From contig DASVCA010000130.1 of the NCBI GenBank assembly GCA_036381835.1, forward strand, positions 1 to 36,310: a stretch of 36,310 bases of DNA. The letters run 5' to 3'. Numbering within the stretch: position 1 is the stretch's first letter; every line of letters begins with the position of its first letter. Source of the stretch: DASULK01 sp036381835 (lineage in GTDB: Bacteria; Actinomycetota; Actinomycetes; Mycobacteriales; Micromonosporaceae). Positions 8,601-15,583 of the stretch are shown piece by piece. Below the pieces are notes generated by a model, which saw nothing but the letters and a program-made list of their open reading frames with translations, was not told the DNA's origin and made no database searches. The translations under genes and the position numbers were made by a program.

Positions 8601-10883
8601 CAGCGCCTCACCGCCGGCAACCCCGGCCCGCACCGCGGCCGACTCGGCCTGCCGATGCGCGTTGATAACCGCCTGCTGCGCCTGCGCGACCGCGAACGCG
8701 GCCTGCCGCTGCTGGTCAGCCTGGGCCGCCACCGCGTCGGCGACCCGCTGCTGGGCCACCGCGACCCGCTCGTTGGCCTCCTGCACCCGCCGCTGCGCGT
8801 CGGCGACCCTTTCGTTGGCGTCGGCGACCCGCTGCTTGGCGGCCACAACCTGGTCGGACCCCTCAACACCCTTGCGGTTCGCCTCTTCCTGGTCGGCGTT
8901 CAGCCGCTCCTGCTGGACGGCGAGCCGTTCGATCCGCAGGGTGATCTCGTCGTAGGCCAGGCGGGCGGCCTCCCGCTGCGCCTGCGTGGCCCGCGGGTTG
9001 GCCAGCAGGGCGTCGAGCTCCTTCTTGGCCTCGGCCTGGTCCAGCAGGGCCCGACGCTGGTCGAGCGCCATCTGCTTGACGTCGAACGCCATGTCCTGCA
9101 GGGCGCGGCGGGCCTCTTCCCGAGCCCGGTTCAGGTCCAGCTGGGCCTGCCGGGCGTCGGCCTGCGCCCGCGCCAGGTTCCGCTCGGCGTCCTCAACACC
9201 GCGGACAGCGTCACGGACCCCACGCTGGGCGTCCTCGACCGCCCGGGCGGCGCGGCGGGCCGCGGAGGCGTTGCTGGCCCGCACGTTGGCCAGGCTCCGC
9301 TCGGCGGACTCGATCGCCGCGGCGGCACCGGCGACACCCAGATCGGCCCGGGACAACGACGCGGCCGACTTCTTCGCGTCGTCCTCGTACTTGATCAGCG
9401 CTTGGACGGCTTCGCCGACGCCGGAGAACCCGAGCACCATGGCGCCGATGCCGCCGGCGGCGGACGCCGCAGCGGTGCCGATGAACCCGATCGCCGATGC
9501 GGCAGCGGCGGCGGCCGGCACCAGCACCGTGCCCAGGGACAGGCTGATCGCGATGATCGCCTCAAGGCGGGACAGGGACACGCGGGCGGACTGAGCCACC
9601 CTGTCCAGGCCCGACCCGTCAACGTCGATCTTGGCTGTCTTGCCGTCGAGCTTCTCCAGCTCCTCCCGGATCAGACGCAGCTGGGTGCCGGCGGCGGCGG
9701 CGTCTACCCGCACCGAGATGTCCGGGTCGTTGCGGGCCAGGAACCCGAGTTCGGATTCCAGCGCCCGGATCTGCGTCAGCGCCCGGGTGGTGTCGATGTC
9801 GACGCCGATCCGCTTGTCGGACAGCTTCTGCAGCTCGTCGCGGATCGACTGCAGCGCCACCCGGCCGTCGGCGGTGAAGACGCCGGTGCGGACCTCGGGC
9901 AGCGCCTTGACCGCGTCCTCGATCCGCTTGCGGACCTTGCCCGCCCAGGTGGCGTTGAACTGCTCCTCGGCGATCCGCGCGGCGGCCTTCTGCAGGAACT
10001 CGATGGACTGCTCGTGCTCGCGGCGGACCTGCTCGTCGAACTTTTCGTTCTGCCGCAGCGCCCGCTCGAAGACGATGTCCTGCTGCCGGACGATCTCGCG
10101 GACCTCGGCCCGCAGCTCGCTGAACGCCTTGTCCTGCTGCTGACGGAACCTCTCGTCGAACCGGGCGTTGTCCCGCAGCGCCCGCTCGAAGACGAGGTCT
10201 TCCTGCCGCTCGATCTCGCGGACCTCGGCGGCCAGCGTACGAAGAGCCTTCTCGTGCTCGCGGACCGCCCGGTCGAACTCGCGGTTGAGGGCGTTGGCGG
10301 CCTCGTGGGCCGCCTCCTGGGACCGGGTCTGCAGTTCGACCAGGAACCGGTCGATGGCCCGGGCGGCCTGGTCGGCGTCGACCCGCACCTGCACGGCGGT
10401 GCGGGGGCCACGGGAGATCTGGTCGAACAGTTCCCGGATCCGGCGCAGCCGCTGCAGCAGCCGCGTCTCGTCGACGTCGACGCCGATCTTCTTGTCGTTG
10501 AGCGAGTCGATCAGCCGACGCGCCTGCGCGATCGCCCGGTTGAACCGGGACTGGTCGGCGCCGAGCCGCACGTTGGGCAGGTCCCGGTTGAGCCGGAACA
10601 GCGCCATGCGGACGCCGCGTTCGAACGCGTCGTTGACGCCTTCGGCGACCCGCTCCCCGACCTCCTCGCCGGCCTTCCTGACGTTGCGGGCGGCCTTCTG
10701 GACCGTCTTGTCGACGTCGCGGGTGGCCTGCTGAAGGCCGGCCGACGTGGCCTCGGCGGTGTTCTTCTCCACCGCCTTGCCAAACCGGTCGCCCAGCCGG
10801 TCGGCCAGGTCGGCCATCTCCTTCTCGATGTTGCGGAAGGAGGGGACGACCTGCAGGTAGGCGGTACCAGCGTCGTACGCCAC
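5649..10883 (-). CDS. Tape measure protein with C-terminal M15-like peptidase domain
   Basis: A 1744-residue protein, by far the longest gene. It has long charged helices (about 80-360 and 560-760, many Glu, Arg, Ala and Gln heptads), a hydrophobic Ala and Gly-rich block (about 440-490: ISLSLGTVLVPAAAAAASA) and a second one near 965-990, as in tape measure proteins that set tail length and insert into the host membrane. FARGGLV, common in actinophage tape measures, lies near 1515. Residues about 1565-1665 look like a zinc M15 peptidase: SGYRPGS, SYHAM with His, GRAVDI with Asp, HIHWAMD with His. GTG start at 10883; its GGGGGG ribosome binding site is buried in the hairpin at 10885-10914. Confidence 0.9.
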   Translation of the reverse strand: MAYDAGTAYLQVVPSFRNIEKEMADLADRLGDRFGKAVEKNTAEATSAGLQQATRDVDKTVQKAARNVRKAGEEVGERVAEGVNDAFERGVRMALFRLNRDLPNVRLGADQSRFNRAIAQARRLIDSLNDKKIGVDVDETRLLQRLRRIRELFDQISRGPRTAVQVRVDADQAARAIDRFLVELQTRSQEAAHEAANALNREFDRAVREHEKALRTLAAEVREIERQEDLVFERALRDNARFDERFRQQQDKAFSELRAEVREIVRQQDIVFERALRQNEKFDEQVRREHEQSIEFLQKAAARIAEEQFNATWAGKVRKRIEDAVKALPEVRTGVFTADGRVALQSIRDELQKLSDKRIGVDIDTTRALTQIRALESELGFLARNDPDISVRVDAAAAGTQLRLIREELEKLDGKTAKIDVDGSGLDRVAQSARVSLSRLEAIIAISLSLGTVLVPAAAAAASAIGFIGTAAASAAGGIGAMVLGFSGVGEAVQALIKYEDDAKKSAASLSRADLGVAGAAAAIESAERSLANVRASNASAARRAARAVEDAQRGVRDAVRGVEDAERNLARAQADARQAQLDLNRAREEARRALQDMAFDVKQMALDQRRALLDQAEAKKELDALLANPRATQAQREAARLAYDEITLRIERLAVQQERLNADQEEANRKGVEGSDQVVAAKQRVADANERVADAQRRVQEANERVAVAQQRVADAVAAQADQQRQAAFAVAQAQQAVINAHRQAESAAVRAGVAGGEALDNLNTIMGKLSPTAQRFARFIFDLRDEFLDLRAAAADNLLPGVQSSIERLLPRLPDFRDYIARSADAVGDLFDETSKFLSTDPTWRRFFSNVDQQTVPTLERLWRMSRNVGTATVGLVNAFEPFNEDIGSGLERLTERFARWATTLDQNQGFQEFLAYVRENGPRVVKLIGEMTEFVFRFIRAAAPVGSVVTRFFIELFEALNRIPIPVLTMIASGIAAISLGLSLLAIRSRAIELFGAAAKVAATWVDRLRTSFTAASGESGRFALTLDGVQRSGRNASKGLGAVTGVLTGPWGAALTAASIGLGFFLEKQAEQKARVEGLRLALGQLGDAYRDLGAEGAAAGRATDEMLRSIVRNNPDMQRAILALDRLGVSFDQVAAAAGGSEADLSDILARLDQEIATLGDKWQKEVLKFWDPGKAKGLSDQMNQLREVRKAVAEYAKQLGQADQANDLMNTSTTELRQPHVNLSAVFLDNATKIRALQVLVDAFSNSEATATDRVNALRQAVELQTGSAINANEADERFQQALVNLTAQVKNAKAAGDDHAASMSKNTEAGLRNRDAIEEAALAARDLYLQDIASGVPMDEATRKHHDRIKALQKEAEEAGLSKTETDELIKTYGDVPDKVETTFKTKNFDQVFEELAQLKFIQDALAQGMSLEEARHHWKIKKWMQGPMFFAPGSHPGGDGPGVKVSVFSSGGRASGPGTATSDSILARLSNGEFVQPAAAVDYYGQGFMEAIRRRLIPREMLPGFARGGLVRFPFTVDLEHTFVPTLDDVVSKVVPAVSAGGIGSADMMRILRRVFPGLPMYSGYRPGSRTASGSLSYHAMIAADGDPGRAVDIPPIRDVFNWIHDHYFRQTRELIWLGDKYRNIWNGRHHKFSDALLRQHGVAGMPNAHIHWAMDSGGMLQPGWNPPIWNGTGKPEPVLTDQQWRQIARAARGGDSPSTVNQYNFRDTTLTPQLLQAIQDRQRAQELLARPGRPR

Positions 10884-10884
10884 A

Positions 10885-10914
10885 GCCCGCCCCCCTTCAA
10901 CATGGGGGGCGGGC
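10885..10914 (-). promoter_or_regulatory. Perfect 11-bp hairpin sequestering the tape measure RBS
   Basis: Plus-strand GCCCGCCCCCC (10885-10895) and GGGGGGCGGGC (10904-10914) are exact inverted repeats with an 8-nt loop. In the minus-strand transcript the 3' arm contains GGGGGG, the only ribosome binding site before the tape measure GTG at 10883, so the closed hairpin should block initiation. The tail chaperone frame ends 10 nt upstream (10924), so a ribosome finishing the frameshift product could open it. It has no T-tract and is unlikely to be a terminator. Confidence 0.7.
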
Positions 10915-10923
10915 CCCCGGCCG

Positions 10924-11388
10924 TCAGCTGTTCACCCGATGCGGCAGGACCCGGGCGACCAGCGCCCGGTGCTTCTCTTCCCGACGCCGCTTCCGCAGCC
11001 GCTGCGAAGCCGTGACCGGCCGCGGCGCCGGCCGCGGCAGCGTCGGCTTCTTCACCCCACCGGTCGCGGCCACCACGGCGATGAGCTCGCCGAGCCGGTC
11101 CATCAGGTCGGTGAGGCGTTCCAGTTCTGGCGAGTACTCCGACATCCGCACCGTCGGCGTCGGCTCGTCGTCATCCCGGTCAAGCAGCTGCTCCGCCAAC
11201 TCCTCGTCGTTGACGAGGGCCTCCATGTAGTGGGAGTTGCGGGGCAGATGGTCGATGAGGTTCAGCAGGTCCGGGAACTGCCGGTTCCTCCACAGTGCCC
11301 GCAGGTCGGTGCCCGGATAGTAGTGGGCGAAGTCCGCCTTTATCGCGTCACCGTACCGGTTGAGGATTCGGACGAGCCTTGCGATTCC
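10924..11388 (-). CDS. Tail assembly chaperone, -1 frameshift extension (GT-type T part)
   Basis: This frame has no good start of its own at its beginning; it is reached from the upstream chaperone frame by a -1 slip on the run of six G (11392-11387). Read from 11388 it continues GIARLVRILNRYGDAIKAD, then a YYPGTDLRALW segment, and ends at 10924, about 154 residues. That text is the conserved second part of actinophage tail chaperones. The fused product (11669-10924) would be about 248 residues. An internal ATG at 11226 would give only the last 100 residues, without the conserved part. The chaperones load the tape measure before tail tube assembly and are absent from virions. Confidence 0.8.
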   Translation of the reverse strand, partial: GIARLVRILNRYGDAIKADFAHYYPGTDLRALWRNRQFPDLLNLIDHLPRNSHYMEALVNDEELAEQLLDRDDDEPTPTVRMSEYSPELERLTDLMDRLGELIAVVAATGGVKKPTLPRPAPRPVTASQRLRKRRREEKHRALVARVLPHRVNS

Positions 11389-11669
11389 CCCCGGCTGCCG
11401 ATCCCGTAGTGGTCCTCGTAGGCGTCCAGGATCTTCTCCATCAGGAATCCGTCCACCTCGGGCAGTGCGACGAAGTCGTCGTACTGGTCGCCGAGGACCG
11501 CCTTCAAGTGTTCGGCGATGCCGCGCCGCTCATGCAGGTTGGACCACACCGAATAGTGCAGCCCCTTGGGGTGCGGGAAGGTGAACACCTTGCCGCTGCG
11601 GGCGACGAACTCGAACGGCTCCGGCCGCTCGATGTCCTTCTCCAGGTCGTCGACAGTCAGTCGGGCCAT
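11340..11669 (-). CDS. Tail assembly chaperone, short (unshifted) product
   Basis: A 109-residue acidic protein (MARLTVDDLEKDIERPEPFEF...). ATG has AAAGGAG followed by CCCACCCAAC as spacer. It ends shortly after the slippery region (CGG GGG GAA, 11393-11385). By position between tail tube and tape measure, and by its frameshift partner, it is the G-like chaperone of siphoviruses. The ratio of short to long product is normally fixed by the slip rate. The leader GGAGCCCACCCA is shared with the exoribonuclease gene at 26292. Confidence 0.85.
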   Translation of the reverse strand: MARLTVDDLEKDIERPEPFEFVARSGKVFTFPHPKGLHYSVWSNLHERRGIAEHLKAVLGDQYDDFVALPEVDGFLMEKILDAYEDHYGIGSRGESQGSSESSTGTVTR

Positions 11670-11696
11670 GTTGGGTGGGCTCCTTTACTTGCGTGG

Positions 11697-11876
11697 TCAG
11701 CTGGTCTGCGGTGCCGGACCGGCCGGCGCGGCGGGCTTGGGCATCCGCTTCGGCGTCACCTCAACCCAGCCGTCGAACTTGAACTTGACCGCCTGGGCGG
11801 GCGTGTACGCGATCCGCTTGTACTTGCGCCCGTCGATGGTCTTGGTGAACTCGCCGTACGGGGTGGCGTTGGGCAC
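11697..11876 (-). CDS. Hypothetical 59-residue basic protein between tail tube and chaperone
   Basis: GTG at 11876 has a strong GAGGAGG ribosome binding site (4 nt spacing) and the frame runs to TGA at 11697-11699. The protein starts MPNATPYGEFTKTIDGRKYK and ends in an Ala and Pro-rich tail (PKRMPKPAAPAGPAPQTS). Its aromatic and basic composition (DGRKYKRIAYTPAQAVKF) suggests a small nucleic acid or structural adaptor, but I recognise no family. It is directly preceded by the overlapping inverted repeats at 11890-11949, so its expression is probably set by that RNA structure. Confidence 0.7.
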   Translation of the reverse strand: MPNATPYGEFTKTIDGRKYKRIAYTPAQAVKFKFDGWVEVTPKRMPKPAAPAGPAPQTS

Positions 11877-11889
11877 GGCTCCTCCTCAC

Positions 11890-11949
11890 GTGGGTGGGCT
11901 GGGCAAAGGTCGGGGTGGCGAGCCCACCCACACAGGCGCCACCCCGACC
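11890..11949 (-). promoter_or_regulatory. Overlapping perfect inverted repeats (pseudoknot or alternative stems) in an mRNA leader
   Basis: Plus-strand GTGGGTGGGCT (11890-11900) pairs exactly with AGCCCACCCAC (11921-11931), and GGTCGGGGTGGCG (11908-11920) pairs exactly with CGCCACCCCGACC (11937-11949). The four arms are interleaved, so the 13-bp and 11-bp stems either form an H-type pseudoknot (at least in part) or exclude each other. In the transcript the last arm ends just before GTGAGGAGGAGCC, the ribosome binding region of the 59-residue gene at 11876. Confidence 0.7.
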
Positions 11950-11968
11950 GCCTGGAAGTCGGCGCAGA

Positions 11969-12005
11969 AGGGGCGCGGGATACCCGCGTCCGGCGCGCGC
12001 CCCTT
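11969..12005 (-). terminator. Strong GC hairpin after the tail tube gene, possible terminator or attenuator
   Basis: AAGGGGCGCG (11969-11978) pairs exactly with CGCGCCCCTT (11996-12005), and a second small hairpin (CGCGGG ATA CCCGCG) overlaps it inside. It lies about 30 nt past the tail tube stop at 12037. There is no run of T after it, only CTTCT, so it is either a GC-type actinobacterial attenuator that lowers expression of genes after the tail tube or an RNA 3'-end protector. Confidence 0.45.
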
Positions 12006-12036
12006 GCGCGCGGTGGCAGCTACGGCTGCGCGTGCG

Positions 12037-12696
12037 CTACGACGTGGCCTGGGTGATGCCCATCTCGTTCAGCAGGGCCAGCCAGCCCGGGCCGCCGAAG
12101 ATCCAACGGTGGCTGTAGCCCACCGTCGAGTCCTCGAAGCCGGTCATCGTGACGCCCCACAGGATGGCCTCGTCGTCGTTGTTGAATGCCTGCTCGGCGA
12201 ACTCGGTGACCCGCGCCCGGGGCATGTACCGGGCAATGTAGATCTCGCCGTCGTTGGTCTCGTCCACGAACAGGCCGAGCACCCGGTAGTAGCGGAAGCC
12301 GGGCACGTTGGGCTTCTCCACCGAGAACTCGCCGGTGGTCACCGCCGCCTGGGTGGACGACAGGTCCGCACCCGACGCCAGCTCGACGGTCAGGCGCTTG
12401 GTCTCCTGCATGGAGAACTGCAGCGTCATCGTGTCCCGGGTGATGTCCGACCGGGTCGGCTCGACGGAGCCGAACGAGTTGATGTCGGACTGCTCGGTCT
12501 CCCGGCCGTAGCTGGCGCCGGCCGTGGTCATGAACCCCACGTCCTCCCAGTCCGGCGGAAGCGTGATCAGGTCCGCGGACGCACCCGAGGTCAGGTTCGT
12601 GATCCCGGCGGCGGTGATCGGAGCGGCGAACACGGAGCCGTCGCGGGCCTTGCGGATCAGTTCGGTCTTCTTGTCGCGCAGGGCAGAGTACGGCAC
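12037..12696 (-). CDS. Major tail protein (tail tube subunit)
   Basis: A 219-residue protein with GTG start at 12696 and AAAGGGG 9 nt upstream. It has the usual actinophage tube features: an N-terminal RDKKTELIRKARDGSVFAAP segment, GYGxE-like GASYGRETEQSD, a central beta block (TMTLQFSMQETKRLTVEL), FRYYRVLGLFVDE and a C-terminal GPGW motif. It follows the tail terminator and precedes the chaperones, the canonical place. It should be the second most abundant virion protein, and it is the tail gene with the most structured flanks: a small hairpin upstream (12736-12752) and a strong hairpin downstream. Confidence 0.85.
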   Translation of the reverse strand: MPYSALRDKKTELIRKARDGSVFAAPITAAGITNLTSGASADLITLPPDWEDVGFMTTAGASYGRETEQSDINSFGSVEPTRSDITRDTMTLQFSMQETKRLTVELASGADLSSTQAAVTTGEFSVEKPNVPGFRYYRVLGLFVDETNDGEIYIARYMPRARVTEFAEQAFNNDDEAILWGVTMTGFEDSTVGYSHRWIFGGPGWLALLNEMGITQATS

Positions 12697-12735
12697 GGAA
12701 GAGCCCCTTTCGAAGAGTCGGAGCGACGCGTTGAA

Positions 12736-12752
12736 GCCCCGACATGCGGGGC
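12736..12752 (-). other. Small GC hairpin between tail terminator and tail tube genes
   Basis: GCCCCG (12736-12741) and CGGGGC (12747-12752) form a 6-bp stem with a 5-nt loop within the 79-nt gap before the tail tube gene. It has no T-tract. It may be an mRNA 5' stabiliser or weak attenuator for the tube gene. Confidence 0.35.
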
Positions 12753-12775
12753 CGGCGAACAACAGGCGGGTGGGC

Positions 12776-13195
12776 TCAACTGGTGAGTCGTTGGGCGCGG
12801 AAAACGCAGGTGTAGGTGGCGCCGAAGCGGCGCACGGTGGCCGTGTCGGACCAGGGCAGCTCCTGCGGGCCGCTGTCGCAGCCGATCCGGTCGAAGATCA
12901 GCCCGCCGGCCTTGTGGGGGCCGTTGAACAGCAGCCAGTCGCGGATGCGGCCGGCCAGCGGTTCGGCGACCGCGTAGGTGTCGGCGAACACGTCCACCAG
13001 CAGGGTGGGCGAGTCGTTGACCCGGTCGGTGGGGCCGCCGGTCCGGCGCACCCGGATGAACGGCAGCCGGCCGTCAAGGTCGGGTGGGGCGTTGGTGCCG
13101 ATGCGGCCGGGGTCGTCGTCGACGAAGGGCCGCAGCAGCACCGTCCACGCCTTGGCCACGTCCCCGAATCCGTACGCAGGCGTAGGCTGGCTCAC
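12776..13195 (-). CDS. Tail terminator protein (tail completion)
   Basis: A 139-residue protein starting at GTG in a GTGA overlap with the upstream gene. The pattern DVAKAWTVLLRPFVD, LPFIRVRRTGGPTDR, SPTLLVDVFADTYAVAEPLA, IRDWLL is typical of actinophage tail terminators (lambda gpU or HK97 gp10 neighbour type), which cap the tail tube and join it to the head. Its place just before the tail tube gene agrees. A much longer upstream extension of this frame runs through two other genes and is rejected. Confidence 0.8.
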   Translation of the reverse strand: MSQPTPAYGFGDVAKAWTVLLRPFVDDDPGRIGTNAPPDLDGRLPFIRVRRTGGPTDRVNDSPTLLVDVFADTYAVAEPLAGRIRDWLLFNGPHKAGGLIFDRIGCDSGPQELPWSDTATVRRFGATYTCVFRAQRLTS

Positions 13196-13578
13196 GTCTG
13201 GTCCCTGGTGGCGTGCAGGAACTGCAGGGTGTTCTGCAGCACGAAGTGGCCGGGGATCTCGTAGGTTTCGCCGTGCAGCTTCACCCGGGCGCCAACCTCC
13301 ACGACGGTGGCGTGCCGTGACGTGTTGAGCAGCCGGGTCATGGCCCGTACGCGGATGGCGTCGATGCCCCGGTCGCGGGTGTCCAAGCCGTCCTCGATCT
13401 TCCACGACTGCACGTAGTGCTGGTGGCGGCGGCTGGACACGGGGGAGATGGCCTTGGCGTACGGTGCCGCCTTGGTTTCCACCAGGTGGTGGCAGGCGCG
13501 CCGCAGTTCCGGGCCGACGGCGGCTATGGCCATGCCGACGCGGCTGGGCTTGTAGCGGACGGCGACGACCCGGAACAT
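13192..13578 (-). CDS. Head-tail joining protein, HK97 gp10-like neck protein
   Basis: A 128-residue basic protein. ATG at 13578 has GGGGAGG 6 nt upstream, which decides it over the longer reading from 13644. It has a central SPVSSRRHQHYVQSWKIEDG region and ends in a small beta domain (GARVKLHGETYEIPGHFVLQN). Such proteins lie between the head stopper and the tail terminator in siphoviruses. Family assignment is by size, composition and order. Confidence 0.65.
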   Translation of the reverse strand: MFRVVAVRYKPSRVGMAIAAVGPELRRACHHLVETKAAPYAKAISPVSSRRHQHYVQSWKIEDGLDTRDRGIDAIRVRAMTRLLNTSRHATVVEVGARVKLHGETYEIPGHFVLQNTLQFLHATRDQT

Positions 13579-13595
13579 GCTGGCCTCCCCACGGT

Positions 13596-13925
13596 TCAGC
13601 CGGTGACCAGCCGCAGCGGCACCTCCACCCCGTAGCCGGCCCACACCAGCGGCTTACCGACGACGTCGTACAGGTCGCCGCGGGCACGCACCCGGTCGGT
13701 GGGTCGGATGTCGGTGCCGTCGGGCATGTACACGGTGGCGTCGGCGACCACCTGGTCGGCGCCGTCGAGGTTCTCCGTCGACGCGCCGGGGGCGAACAGG
13801 CAGCCCGGCACGTCCACCTCGGAGCCGGTTCCGGGCAGGGGGTCGCCGAAGGTGTCCCGAGCCGGGGGCCGGACCACTGTGACCGTTTCGGCGCCGGCAC
13901 CACCCTGGAACGCGGGTGCCGTCAC
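13596..13925 (-). CDS. Head-tail stopper protein
   Basis: A 109-residue protein starting at GTG in a GTGA overlap with the beta-helix protein. VTVVRPPARDTFGDP, VPGCLFAPGAS, VVADATVYMPDGTDI and VRARGDLYDVVGKPLVW form the pattern of actinophage head-tail stoppers (SPP1 gp16 type), which plug the connector after packaging. It is followed by the neck and tail terminator genes. The start at 13937 is possible but lacks the overlap seen at most junctions here. Confidence 0.75.
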   Translation of the reverse strand: MTAPAFQGGAGAETVTVVRPPARDTFGDPLPGTGSEVDVPGCLFAPGASTENLDGADQVVADATVYMPDGTDIRPTDRVRARGDLYDVVGKPLVWAGYGVEVPLRLVTG

Positions 13926-15580
13926 AGCCTCACCCACGTCCAGGTCGGGGCCGCCGAATAGGTCAGCGTGATGGTGCGTCCGCTGGGGACGATGACCGTT
14001 CCCGACACCACACCGGTTGCCTGACCATCCACCGAAACGGCCGTCACGGTGCCACCCGAGATGGCGACCGCGCAGTCCCGCCAGAACGGGTTACGCAGTG
14101 CCGTACCGGACGGCGGGATCGCCGGCGCGGCCACGGCACCGGATGTGCCGTCCAGGTAGATGACACGCACGTTGGTCGGGTCGGCCACCTTGATCGTGTT
14201 GATGATCCCGCCGAGGCCCACATAGCCCGAACCCAGACCATTGGTGTCGGCGATGTGCTGGCCGCCTGCGAAGTCTCCCTCCACCGACATGACGGCGCAG
14301 ACGGCCTTGCCGCCCTGGACGAACTGCAGGCCGTTCGTGCACGCCTCGCAGGAGAAGTTGCCCAGCCAGGCAATGTGCTGGCTGCCCGAACTCGACTCGA
14401 ACGAGCCGATCACCGTCGCCCCGGTGAAGCAGTAGATCGCCCGCAGCGCCGGCGCGGACACGTGCTCGGTGAGGTGGAACCCGTAGGTGAACCCCTGCAC
14501 GCTGACGTCGTCCACGATGCACAGGTCGTTGTTGCCCGGCCACGGCATCGCCACCCCGAAGGCCCAACCCGACCCCTGGCCGGGTGTGATCGACGTGGGG
14601 GGCTGGTCCACGAGGACCGCGCAGTGCCGGACCGTCGCCTCGGCGCAGCCCCGCAGGTCGATCCCGGACACGTCGGCGCCGCGGGCCGTGTTCGGGACCT
14701 GGATCTGGACGCCCTCGACGATGACGTGGATGTTGCTGAACACGGCCGCGCTCGACCCAAACCCCTGCTGCGGGGTGGGGCCGCCGAGCACGGACGCCTC
14801 ACCGATCGTGCCGGACGTGTCGGTGGCGGCGGCGGTGGACCTGAGCACGGCACCGGAGCGCTGGCGTACCGTCTGCGTCCAGATCGGCATCGCCGACGCG
14901 TCCACCGCGCCGCGGATGCGCAGCACCACCTTGTTGCCGCCCATCGGCACCACCGGGATGGGGATCTGCGTGTTGTGGGTGCCGTTTTGCACCGGCGCAC
15001 CCGCGATCAGGTATTCGGCGGCGGGGACGGGGACGAACACCTCGGCCGCACCGGCCCCGGCCTGCGCGTACGCGACGGCGGCGGCTATGGCGTCGCGGAA
15101 CGCCTGCGTGTCGTCGGTGACGCCGTCACCGGCCGCCCCGTAGTCGTTGACGTTGAAGACCCACGGCCGGGCGAGCGCGGCGATGGCGTCGTCCGTGTAC
15201 GACTTGGCGGCGGCCTGGGCGGCGGTGGCCGCACCGGCCGCGTCGGCGCCGACGTCCGCTGCTGTCAGGGCTGTCCAGGCGACACCGGCCGGCTGGCCGG
15301 CGTCCGCGGCAAGGACCTGCCCGTCCGCACCGGCCGGGACCCGGGCGACGGTGCCCGGCCCGGTCGCGGCAAGCAGCTCACCTTTGGCAGACACGACGCT
15401 GTGGGCCACATAGCCGCTGTGGGGATCGGCCGCGGCCTCATACGCCTGCAGCTGCGCCGCGGCGGCGTCGGCGCCGGCCGCCGCCGCCTCCACACCGTCC
15501 TCGATGTGGCCCAACCTGGCAGCTGACAGTGGTGTGCCGCCCGCCTGGCCGTCCACCCACGTCTGCTTGGTGTACGCCAC
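13922..15580 (-). CDS. Pectate-lyase-like beta-helix fibre or spike protein in the head block
   Basis: A 552-residue protein, GTG start with GGAGG 7 nt upstream. Residues 1-140 are Ala-rich and helical, with a YTKQTWVDG start common to phage fibres. From about 142 (FNVNDYGAAGDGVTDDTQAF) comes the Pectate_lyase_3 entry motif, followed by a long right-handed beta-helix (about 160-470) and a small C-terminal beta domain. Such proteins bind or degrade surface polysaccharide. Its place is unusual: it lies between the head-tail adaptor and the head-tail stopper rather than with the tail fibres, which suggests a head or neck fibre. Catalytic residues cannot be picked out by eye. Confidence 0.75.
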   Translation of the reverse strand: MAYTKQTWVDGQAGGTPLSAARLGHIEDGVEAAAAGADAAAAQLQAYEAAADPHSGYVAHSVVSAKGELLAATGPGTVARVPAGADGQVLAADAGQPAGVAWTALTAADVGADAAGAATAAQAAAKSYTDDAIAALARPWVFNVNDYGAAGDGVTDDTQAFRDAIAAAVAYAQAGAGAAEVFVPVPAAEYLIAGAPVQNGTHNTQIPIPVVPMGGNKVVLRIRGAVDASAMPIWTQTVRQRSGAVLRSTAAATDTSGTIGEASVLGGPTPQQGFGSSAAVFSNIHVIVEGVQIQVPNTARGADVSGIDLRGCAEATVRHCAVLVDQPPTSITPGQGSGWAFGVAMPWPGNNDLCIVDDVSVQGFTYGFHLTEHVSAPALRAIYCFTGATVIGSFESSSGSQHIAWLGNFSCEACTNGLQFVQGGKAVCAVMSVEGDFAGGQHIADTNGLGSGYVGLGGIINTIKVADPTNVRVIYLDGTSGAVAAPAIPPSGTALRNPFWRDCAVAISGGTVTAVSVDGQATGVVSGTVIVPSGRTITLTYSAAPTWTWVRL

Positions 15581-15583
15581 CGC

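Noticed and set aside
5064..11015. Very long plus-strand open frame (1983 codons) opposite the tape measure and neighbours
   Set aside because: Shadow of GC-rich third positions; Arg, Gly, Pro and Val-rich text without family motifs, no ribosome binding site, and it runs across several real minus-strand genes.
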